This document shows positions 12,285-21,586 of a stretch of DNA of 64,000 nucleotides, one piece after another (the stretch's first letter is position 1; the number at the start of each line of letters is the position of its first letter). The DNA lies in contig MU385905.1 of assembly GCA_022497145.1 (NCBI GenBank), forward strand, positions 62,001 through 126,000, given 5' to 3'. Source of the DNA: Rostrohypoxylon terebratum. Taxonomy: Eukaryota > Ascomycota > Sordariomycetes > Xylariales > Hypoxylaceae. The notes beneath the pieces were generated by a model. The model saw only the letters and a program-made list of their open reading frames with translations, was not told the DNA's origin and made no database searches. A program made the position numbers and the translations under genes.

Positions 12285-12295
12285 GGTTCGATCCC
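12285..12295 (+). promoter_or_regulatory. Pol III B box of tRNA-Cys
   Basis: GGTTCGATCCC fits the B box consensus GGTTCGANTCC except for one base. It lies 99 nt after the A box, which is longer than usual because of the two inserts. Confidence 0.85.
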
Positions 12296-12308
12296 GGGTG
12301 GTCCCTTC

Positions 12309-12313
12309 TTTTT
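12309..12313 (+). terminator. Pol III terminator of tRNA-Cys
   Basis: A run of five T residues begins three bases after the discriminator base, as expected for RNA polymerase III termination. Confidence 0.75.
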
Positions 12314-13385
12314 AATACCGTCATAGATTGTGCAGAATCATACACGGGTAATTTGACGGTTCAATTTGTTCCTTTTTATTTATTTATAGGCAGTAGTAGC
12401 AGTATGTGCAAACGAAGTGATTTGCTCTGAATAGGCGGATTTAAGATTTCAAGGCGATGGGCACCACGATAATCCTACGAGGGTAGGTACAATACAGTTG
12501 TGCTATGCAAGCTAATACATACATAAGGTGTAGGTATGTGTGAAGCACTGCGCAACTGTCCAAATGTGAAGCGGTGAGGCTGGCTGGTCGCATTGGCCAC
12601 CACTAGACAGCTCTCTCATTGGTCCGAATGTCCCAACGCGCACTTGGGTTTATAAGATTTAATTATAGACAAAAATTTCAGGAGCGGGATTGCATAAAAG
12701 TACTTGACTCATGCCTTTTACCTGACTCAACCTTGCGCAACCCAAAAAGCTCCTTTACACTAATCTTTGGAAACATTATTCTGGAAGTTCCAGATTCAAT
12801 TTTGCTGGTCAAAAATTTTACCTTTCTTTTTTTACGCTTTGTATAACAGCCACCATTGGCTCTGGTTTTCAATGACTGGCTGGCGCATGTCAACCAGCCT
12901 TTAACTTGATTACGGTGTATTTTTAGCACGTCGCTTACACAGTCGTAGTGGAGTTATTATGTTCCTTTTTCGCGATTCAATATAGCACCTATTATTTGAT
13001 GTTCCTCCCATTCATATGACGTTTTTCTAGTTTTTTATCTAATAGCTCAAGTTGAATATTTTCCAACATTTAACCACATACACGTATACGAGACAATTCG
13101 TCTACTATATTAAATCATTCATAGAATAAATATATCACAATTCTTCAAGTCCGATGGTCTCGCCGACAATTTACCGACCAGTCCGGATGATAGCGGGGTA
13201 GCTCCGAGCCCCTCCATTGATATGTGACGTCTAAGGCCGAAACTGTGAGCTGTTTAACAAACAATTGACCTAGAGAGAATAACAAGCGCGAAACATATTT
13301 CTTACGTCTTTTTATATCTAGATTCTAAATGCCATCAAGGTCCACGTATACATCCTAATCAACCTTAATTCAGTGTCTGCAAACC
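12314..13385. other. AT-rich intergenic region
   Basis: About 1.1 kb between the tRNA and the HIT gene. I see no conserved reading frame or RNA; the part from 12960 to 13140 is strongly AT-rich. Confidence 0.5.
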
Positions 13386-14207
13386 AATGTCCTCTAAGAT
13401 GGCCGCCTGCATCTTCTGCAAGATCGTTAAGGGCAAGTCTTCCTAATTCAATATCTAGTAGTCTCCGCATTCAATGAGTGAAACCTCATCTCATAACTAC
13501 TTCATTCAATGTTTCAATGTTTCAATACCTCATATACACATATAAAAAACTAATTCTATAAACATGCACAAATATGAATCACTAACTTTGTGACCACAGG
13601 AGAAATCCCCTGCTTCAAGCTCTTTGAAAGTGACAAGACCCTCGCTTTCCTTGACATCAACCCATTGAGCAAGGGCCACGCTGTGAGACTCGCCTCTCTT
13701 TATCCAATATCACAACAGCTTGGTTAGATACCTACTTACACCTCATACAACGAACAGCTCGTCATCCCTAAATTCCACGGCGCGAAGCTGACCGACATCC
13801 CCGACGACCAATTGAGTGAAGTTCTACCCGTAGCTAAGAAGCTAGCCACCGCCACCGGCGCCGTGAACTTCAACATCCTCCAGAACAACGGCCGCATCGC
13901 CCACCAAGTCGTCGACCACGTGAGTTCCTCATCTCATCTCTCTTCCAAGTCCCCATATGCCGTATGGTCAACCGCAGTATCCATTTTCGCCGAGTGAAAT
14001 GGCTAACCATACTTATCTCTCAATCATAGGTTCACTTCCATATGGTAAGAAAAAAAATCTCAATATAGTTATCCTAAATTCTACTGACCCCCCTATCAGA
14101 TCCCTAAGCCAAACGAGGCAGAAGGACTCGGCGTAGGCTGGCCCCAGAAGGAGACGGATATGGAAGCCCTGAAGGCTCTCTTCGAGGAGATCAAGCCTAA
14201 GGTGTAA
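13386..14207 (+). CDS. HIT-family nucleotide hydrolase (Hnt1/HINT-like)
   Basis: Histidine-triad protein of 137 aa; the family hydrolyses adenosine phosphoramidates and related nucleotides in the cytosol or nucleus. Exons are 13386-13431, 13600-13682, 13758-13919, 14030-14044 and 14100-14207. The N-terminus CIFCKIVKGEIPCFKLFES has the paired zinc-type cysteines of HINT proteins, followed by TLAFLDINPLSKGH and NNGRIAHQVVDHVHFHMIPKP. The triad is H97-V-H99-F-H101-M, and exon 4 is only 15 nt and encodes VHFHM. The first intron has a GC donor (GCAAGT); only this choice yields the family sequence KGEIP. A second in-frame ATG sits five codons downstream of the chosen start and cannot be excluded. 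Family assignment is firm. Confidence 0.93.
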
Positions 14208-14497
14208 CTACATGATCAAGACACTAGCTTTAAACTCTAGAACGCGTACCTGAAGCTATGGAATCCACGTAGCTGTACGGATACTTATGTAGTTTTACCC
14301 AGAAATGAAAAACAAAAAAAGTTCCAACTACGATTGGATTCACAGCAACTGGATTAACTTGCGGAATAAATGATGATGTTGAAATCCCAGCCACCGAATT
14401 CGATGGTATTTATACAATGCCTATTCTATGCGAATTGCCCGTTCCCATGCACCCGGTCTTTGTTTTATCCCTCTACGCTGCACAGCCCATTATCTAT

Positions 14498-16585
14498 TCA
14501 GTCCACGTCATTCGCAGCCGTCTCTCCCGCAGCCACCGCGGCCGCCGTTCCGTTCGTGGGAGCTGGGGTAGCCTCCGAGGGGTAATAGTTGACACTCCCG
14601 TCGGTTTTGATGATTCCTACCCTGTCGTAGTATGACCTCGATCTGAGGTAGGGGTCTAAGCGCCAGTATTGCTCTCTCAGGTTCTTAGCGACGGCGTCCC
14701 GCTCTGCGTAGAGCACGGCCCTCTGCCCGGCATCCGGCTCGTTGATCCACTCGAGCGTCTTGCTCTCATACTCCTCGTACAACAACTCGCGTTCCTGCAA
14801 GAGCTTCGCCTTGGTCTCTGTATCCTGCATCTTCGCATTCTCCCCGGGCACTGGCTCCTTATACCTGTAAGTGTAACCTGATGTGCCTTCTAGGTCGCTG
14901 GGTATCCTTTTCGAATCAATGAACTCTTCCAGGTCTGTGAGGTTATTTGTGAAATGCACTTTGCTCGCGACGACCGGGTCCAGCCACCCCTTGATAATCT
15001 TCCAGATACCTATAAACTTCGGTTAGAGCGGAGAAGAAGGCAAAGAGCTAGCAAGGTGACGTGCCTTGGAAGACCCACGGGGCCTTGTGGACGAGGACCA
15101 CTCCGAGACTTTCGGGATAGTTCGCCTCGAAACATTTAATCATGAACTTGACTGGCGTATAGTCCTGCGCGATATTAGTCTTGCTCGGGGTAAGTCCAAT
15201 GATTTCTTTTTTTTTCTGCTTACCATATTGGCATATGAAAATCCGGTCAAATCAAATAAGACGCACTGCTGCTGTTAGCTCTAGTTGTTTTAGGCATATT
15301 ATAGCACACTTACAGCAGTATCCACAGGGTGGCTTAACATGAACCGTGTCGTCTCGATCAGGTACACCGTGAACAGTTCAAGACCTTCCTCCGACTGTTC
15401 GCCTGCTTTGTGCAAGCGAGCTCTAACTACGCAAATTGGCCTTCCTGCCTTATCGGCGCCATAACAATAGCTTTTCCCCATGCGCAGCTGAGCCAGGAAA
15501 TCCTCGGCCAACTTTTTGCTTTTCGCATCTCCGCTTTTCTCGTTGACGGCGGCGAATTCTTCGCCTTTTGCCATGATTATATCGTCAACATGAGCATCCG
15601 AACATCTCCAATTCATGGTCGACATTAACATTACGAGCGCTCTTTGCAGATCCCACTTTCTAGCTCTCAGAAAGCGCAATAGAAGGGCGTCGGGGTGGTC
15701 ATGCTTCACCATCGACCAGATTGTAGCTCTTATCTGCTCTGGAGGATGAGTAGCTAGGGTTTCGAGGTACGCCTTGTTTTCGCCCCATTTGTCTTCTGGG
15801 TCATTCTCTTTGAGACTTTCCATCGCGGCAATCTTGGTCGGCGTGCTACTTCCCTTATCCTTGTCCTTCTTCTTCTTGAAAAGGGACATCCGGCTTTTCT
15901 TGGGCTTCTCAGACTCCTTGGTTCCTGTTCGCGACGCAGTCTCGGAAGCATTTTCCGTGTCGTTACCCGCGGCATCGTCGCCAAGGACGCCACATACTTG
16001 CAAGAACATTTCCCAGAACTTGCGCAATTTTTCTTCCTGTTCGGGGGTCAGGTTCCCCGGTCTGCCTGGAAGTTGTTCCATGACGACTTCGACTTCAACC
16101 TCCTCGCCAGAATAGTTCTTCGCGGGTTCTTCTGCGATGAATTGGTGTTCAGAATTAAGGGGAACCCAACCGTAAAATGCGAAAGAACCAAATACTACTA
16201 GGGGTATGATATATAGCGCAGATGAAATTTGACTACTTAAGATCCGGTGGTTCTTGTGGTTATATTTCCGAAATTCTTGTCTTAGTTCTCCTCTGTCGCA
16301 ATACAGTTTCCTTACGTGGAAAGTACACAAGGATGGATTAGTTTTGCGATCGCAAATATCGCGGCGTGGTAGAGATCCGCGGGGCAGTGCAGGCTTTGAT
16401 GATGATAACGACCGGCTCAGAAGGCTGGCGGGGCTAGAGAATGCGCGTAAGAGGGTTGAGGCGCGAAATGAAGATGAGTGCAGATTGGATTTGGGACGAC
16501 GAGCGAGACAAGTAATAATAAAGCCAAGTCTCGGAGCTGTGGAGAATTTGAATGGCTGCGATGTCCGCGACACTGGAACTTTCAT
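14498..16585 (-). CDS. CRAL-TRIO (Sec14-like) lipid-transfer protein with N-terminal membrane anchor
   Basis: Predicted phosphatidylinositol/lipid transfer protein of 641 aa, closest in style to yeast Csr1. Minus-strand exons are 16585-15314, 15265-15224, 15164-15065 and 15009-14498. The first about 80 residues are rich in Arg and Ser without acids, like a mitochondrial presequence. One hydrophobic segment follows (ALYIIPLVVFGSFAFYGWV), then a Lys-rich stretch (KKSRMSLFKKKKDKDKG). The CRAL-TRIO N-lobe is recognised by DALLLRFLRARKWDLQRALVM and the lipid-binding core by CVLFDLTGFSYANMDYTPVKF and VLVHKAPWVFQGIWKIIKGWL. The third intron has a GC donor (GCACGT) with branch CTAAC and TATAG acceptor; the frame and conserved FQGIWK require it. 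It is convergent with the HIT gene. The target organelle is an inference. Confidence 0.9.
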
Positions 16586-17874
16586 AAGGTCCAAGACAAT
16601 GCTGAGAGGGCGCAACTAATGTCCGGAGGACCCGAGCCGTTGTATCGCCTTGTTAAGCGCAAAACACAGATTTCCAGCCTACGAAAGAGGCTGGTTGGCT
16701 GTCTTAACTGTCCTGGTTGTCTTAGGCCTAAGACGTAAAAAAAAGCCAGTCGCAAAGATATCGACCTGCTGACGGGACGCGAGTCAACACCACCTCAGAC
16801 AGTGAAATGTTAGAGGAGAGCTCTGAGAGAGGTTGGATCTTCTGGGCAACCGGGGTTGACGTATGCGGATGCTGATGCGCTGATACTATGTACGTTGTAG
16901 TAGGGATGTAATAGGGAAATAATTGTTGCATCCCCTTGATGCCCTTGCTTCTTGGACCAATCGTATTCGGTCTCGCAAACCAAAAGCGCATACGAGACTA
17001 AATCAGGTAAGTCGGCCCCGAATTTGTTATACTACGTAGTCGTAGATTAATAATAATAACGAAGGTCCAAGTTGTGCTGAACGTTTTGTGTATAAATATT
17101 TTGTGATGTTCTAGGATTCAGATTTGGACTCGAACTTGAACTTGAACTTGAACTCGAATTCGGTTTCTAAGGAAGGATAGGAGTCTTTGCAACCTGATTA
17201 TCTAGATACTAGGTATTGACTAGGTACGTTTATTTCATAGGATGAGTAGGTAGGTAGTGAATATCCATAGGTATGATGTCCTAGGTAAGATCGTGCAGGT
17301 AGGATTTGATACTTGGATTGGGAATTAAAAAGGATGAATCTTTTTCTTGTCGGTTAACAAACACAAACTAGGGATAGCTAGAGTAAGATGATTACCTAAG
17401 ACACATCATGGATCTAGGTAACATGGCAACCTTAGAGGCGGGTAGCCACGGGTTTTACGCTTTCATCGTTCCTTCTCTATTAGTAGTATTATTATTCTCT
17501 CTAAATAGATGGGTTTACGTCACTTTCAGATTTCCTAGCCCTCTTTAGCCCCAGAAAGAAATATTCAAACAGCAGTGTGGCACGTGCTCCATACAAAGCA
17601 GCGGTACCTTAATACTACCTACCTAGACTCCTAGAGCTTCGACCAGTCGGTATTATTACCCCACTACTCCTATACAGTGGATCTATCGCCAAGGATCGAT
17701 TTATTTGGGAAATTCATCAATTGCAATACGTACTGCGTAACTCGCGAGTCTATCGTTTTCCGCAACGCTCCGACCAAATTTAATACACTCGCCAGTTGAT
17801 AATCACCCAAGGTGATAAGGTTATCGTATTTCAGCCGACGTCAATTCGTCATCGACAGATCTAAACATAAGACA
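16586..17874. promoter_or_regulatory. Divergent intergenic region, Sec14-like gene / DAM1
   Basis: About 1.3 kb with no gene seen. It holds a GAACTT hexamer tandem (17132-17155) and several CTAGGTA-type motifs between 17200 and 17300. It must contain the promoters of both flanking genes. Confidence 0.5.
17132..17155 (+). repeat. GAACTT hexamer tandem, nearly 4 copies
   Basis: Three full GAACTT units and a fourth partial one ending in GAACTCG. Confidence 0.9.
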
Positions 17875-18633
17875 ATGTCGGGACACGAAGGTCACGACAG
17901 CGCGAGAAGACCGCGTTCCACGTCGCGATCGCGGCCGACGACACCCCTCCGCCCCTCCTCCCGTTCCTCGTTCCGCGAATCCGCTCAGCGTAGCGTCGAG
18001 GGCAGCGAACCGTTTCCGCTCAACACCTTCGAACCCGCTTTTGCCGAGCTCTCGGATGCTGTCGCCGATCTCGAAGCAAACATGATGCACTTCCAACTTA
18101 TGCACGAGAGTCTTGCTCGATTTAGCGAAAGTTTCGCGAGTTTCTTATATGGTTTAAACATGAACGCGTTTTGTGTTGATTTCCCTGAAGTAAGAAGACG
18201 GCTTTCTACTAATGAACTCAATGTTTCTAATGTTTTATATCTATAAGGGTCCGGTTGCGGAATCATTCCGCCGGGCAAAACTCAATGAGAATGAGGAGCC
18301 ACAACCACAGCCACAGCCTACAGGCCGATCTAGAAGCACAGAACGAGGTGACTTTGATGGTGAGACGACATTCATGTAAGTAAATTCGGTCCAAAGCTCC
18401 CAGCTATGGCTAATTATTCGTCCAGGACTACAGACACATCCTTCGTAGAGAACCCGCCAACCACCTCGAAACCGACTCCCAAGAAGTTCGACACTCCGGC
18501 TTCGACTTCGAATACTCGTCAATCTCGCCTCCCGGGTGCGTCAAGAGGTGGCACACAAACGAGGGGAAGAGGTGGAATCGGAAGAGGTCGCACAAGTGGT
18601 CTCGCTAAACCGAGAGTTCGTGGTTTGAAGTGA
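17875..18633 (+). CDS. DAM1: DASH/Dam1 complex subunit Dam1
   Basis: Kinetochore protein that couples chromosomes to spindle microtubules as part of the DASH ring. Exons are 17875-18189, 18248-18375 and 18426-18633, giving 216 aa. The conserved Dam1 domain is clear at about residues 45-105: FAELSDAVADLEANMMHFQL, then MHESLARFSESFASFLYGLN, then MNAFCVDFPE. The N-terminus is a Ser/Arg-rich disordered tail, and the C-terminus is basic and Gly/Arg-rich (RGRGGIGRGR), suited to microtubule binding or kinase control. Both introns are GT-AG and in phase. It is convergent with the Bud20-like gene, with 190 bp between the stops. Confidence 0.94.
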
Positions 18634-18823
18634 GCGGAGCTCAGAACCCAATATGACCTCGATGATTTACTATGAATGTCTCGAGTAGCATCGTGATATA
18701 CTAGCAAATATCACGATGCGCTTGACTACCCATGTGCTTGATCGATAGCATCATGGTGGGTTTGTCGGGTGACACAATAATGAAGTGTCTATCTAAGAGT
18801 TCGAGGGATATGGTTCCTTTCGC

Positions 18824-19259
18824 TCATGTTGCCATCGTGATTTCGTTGTCGGCCGCGCCCTCAGATCTCTCGGGACCTTGATTATCGGTACGCAGGCCAA
18901 TAGCCGCCTCGGCCTCCTTCTGGGTGTATGGTTCCTCGCGGAGTTGCTTTACCCTACATTGTCTATGTTAGACTAAATACCCAATACCATAACAAATAAT
19001 CGCATGTATCAATACGGGAGAATACGAACCTTCTCTTGTGCGGCTTTCCCTTCCTATGTACTACAAGGTTCACCTCGCTCTCAAACCACTTGGCGCATTC
19101 GGTGCAATACCATTTTCCCAAGTCTGGTAAATCTTCTGGTGCTTTTGTTGCTTTGTATTGAGCCAAGTGCTTCGGCGAATGTAGATCGGCTTTGATTTGG
19201 TCGAGATCCCTCGTCTTTCGGCGGGTCTTGGATAGTGTACGCTTGTTGGTGACTCCCAT
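18824..19259 (-). CDS. BUD20: Bud20/ZNF593-type C2H2 zinc finger, pre-60S ribosome factor
   Basis: Small 119-aa protein of the Bud20 family, which rides on pre-60S ribosomal particles and helps their nuclear export. Minus-strand exons are 19259-19030 and 18953-18824. The N-terminus TNKRTLSKTRRKTRDLDQI is the basic family signature. It is followed by the zinc finger WYCTECAKWFESEVNLVVHR with the second ligand in KPHKRR. The second exon supplies VKQLREEPYTQKEAEAAIGL, a conserved helix of the family. The intron (GTTCGT, CTAAC, TAG) joins AG to G within the Arg codon. Yeast Bud20 is longer (about 166 aa); filamentous fungal forms of about this length are common as far as I know. Confidence 0.92.
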
Positions 19260-21586
19260 TGTTGGCGATACGGACGTTAGCGACAGTGGAATTTACGATT
19301 GATTTGGTGTGTGCTCTTGTTCCGACTATCTCGGCAGCAATTAGGTAGTCGTCGCAAGAGTATAGGTAATATCCCTGGATCGTGTCTTTTTGCGATTAGA
19401 TAAGTTGAAAATTTTGGTGGGGTCAAACTTTTTATTAGTCATCTAAGGTTTCTTAGTAAGAAGCGCGCTTCCACTTCGAGTTCTCCCTAATTCAACGAGG
19501 CAACTGATACAGCCGTAGTGGTCCAAGCTTTTAGGTGCGTCCTTTTAACTCGACGGTTCACATGTTCCGCGCTCCCGAATATCATCCGGCTACATCCGCC
19601 ATTGCAGGGCCGGGCGAGCGGCATTGCCTTCGTCATCTCAACTACTATTGCAAGTTTATATAGCGCAATCGTATGGATTTCCTGTATGTTGCGGAAGTTG
19701 AACAGGTCAGACATTTACTTATTTACTTGACGGCAATAGACGTATTTGTTATATAATTATCTAGTTGATATTGATATTTGAAACTTACGATTCACAATAC
19801 CCTCGTGCCGATGCGTCCAAATCCGACGGACAATCGCCAATTCGGTGACAAACCAGCAAACATACACCGAGGCAAGTTTTAACGTGGGGGCATTTCCCCC
19901 TTTCCCTTGTCTACATTGCTTGCGCCGATTGGCCAATTGAGGCCCACACACGAGGTCTCCAGACTCAGCAAAATTTGTCTCGGCCTGTCGAATTTGACCT
20001 GCAGACCTGTTATTGTGGAGCTTCTTGCATTTTTGAAGCGATTCAGCGCTGCATCGCGGCGATACTTTTGAGATGTTGAAAAGGTACCTGCGGTTATTTC
20101 CAAGGTACATCCAGCTCAGGAACGAGGTACTTTGAGAATATATCTCTCCCCTATGTCGTTACCCCCTACCGGTAGTTTAACCAATAGTTTGAGGGGAGTT
20201 TGTAATTGCAATCACACATGTGCAGTTATAGCCAAATTTTCAAAAATTGTTGCCGTGAGAAGATCTGCACAGTAGCTATCCAATAATCTGACATCTGATT
20301 GACGGAGGTGATATGCAGCGCTTACTGCCCTAAAGGTTTTATAGGGTGACAGGGATTAGTGAGAAGCTACTGCTACTACTACATAGTAGGTCATAATAGG
20401 TCATAATTCAATTAACAGCTCCCAATGAGGCTTGGGGCTTGGACTCCAAGAACTCGTGGGAAAAGTCTCACAACCTATCAGTCGGGTCGCTGAGTAAGTT
20501 CCAATAGAACATTAAAGTACGAATAATACCTTTTACATGTTTCTTTAATATGGTGTATGTTGCACTAAATAAGATTCATCTAAAGAAACAACGTTCATTA
20601 GCAGGCAACTAAAACAACGTCTAAAAATCTAAGTGTGGAAATATGTGTTGCTAGCTTGAACTGTGGTTTGGTTAATATTATCCTCATAACCGCTTTTGTC
20701 CGTTCACATTCCGCTCAATTCAAGAAAATTCCGACGCCTTTAAAATATTTAGCGTAGCCATGGTATCTCCATTGAGCACTGACGCTTAATAGCCAATGAA
20801 TGATCGTGGGTTTCTAAAGGCTTCACAGGTTAAGTTACAAACAATTGTTTGACATGTTCGTCTTAAGTACCTACTGGTGACGACCTTATTATTCAATTAA
20901 ATGTTGATATTATATAGAAATGATTGCATAATAATACGCCAAATATCTAATCGCGTGGCTTTCATTATCGTAATAGGATGGTGGCTGATCCCAGAGAAGC
21001 AGTGTGAGGTCACTGAATTAACCTGAAGGTAATCGGATTCGTTGTGATTCGTCCGTTCAGCCGGGAGAGGCAGGAGAATGTGGATGTACCTTTTCGTCTT
21101 AGCCGAAGTACCCTAATACCCCCAGATACATCCAGATTCTCCCTTGTAGTTTCCTCAAGTTCCTTGATACCCAGCATGCCTGGGTTAGCTGTAGCCACCT
21201 AAGCGGACATTTCGACCAGTAGGATTTAGCAACTTCCCTTTACCGTAGTACTGTAGTACCGTGGCCTAGGTTTAGTAGGTTACCTATGTACTATTACCTA
21301 GGATGCACAGAGGTACTTAGATATTGTTGCATCTTTAATCGCAAACCACGAAACCTCTCCACCTTTTTCTCTTCTCTTCCGTCACAACATCTATTTTTTT
21401 TCTTCCTACAAGAACCAATTCCTTTTTTTTCCTCTTCTCATTCCTCTCATTCCCAGAGTCGTCTGATTTTCTGCTTGACGATCTCCTCTCTTCATGCTAT
21501 CATAAGAGTGGAATTACCAACTACACTACGTTGTCTTGTCGCAACTGAACCCCTCATCAGCTATTGTCGGGACCACGGCTGTCATC
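19260..21586. promoter_or_regulatory. Divergent intergenic region, BUD20 / aconitase
   Basis: A 2.3-kb gap without a supported gene. Its last part (about 21345-21480) is strongly pyrimidine-rich on the plus strand, typical of the leader of a highly expressed fungal gene, here aconitase. Confidence 0.5.

Larger units (their letters stand above)
12168..12306 (+). tRNA. tRNA-Cys (GCA) with a normal anticodon-loop intron and a 57-nt D-arm insert
   Basis: Assembled cloverleaf: acceptor 12168-12174 (GGGGCTA) pairs with 12299-12305 (TGGTCCC) with two G-U wobbles. The D-stem is GCTC 12177-12180 with GAG 12188-12190 plus C12248. The anticodon stem is AAGGA 12250-12254 with TCCTT 12272-12276, and the anticodon GCA is 12257-12259. 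The variable loop is AGGTC. The T-arm is CCTGG/TTCGATC/CCGGG at 12282-12298. Discriminator T12306 fits the U73 that is characteristic of tRNA-Cys. The anticodon loop has 10 nt too many after position 37 (about 12261-12270), a typical small nuclear tRNA intron. The second interruption, 12191-12247, splits the D-stem between positions 24 and 25 and looks spliceosomal. The discriminator and both promoter boxes argue for a real gene; a dead gene with an insertion remains possible. Confidence 0.85.

Noticed and set aside
12164..12430. 88-codon open frame running through the tRNA-Cys gene
   Set aside because: Begins without ATG and reads through tRNA arms; the tRNA structure explains the sequence. 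The absence of stops in the insert is not evidence of coding.
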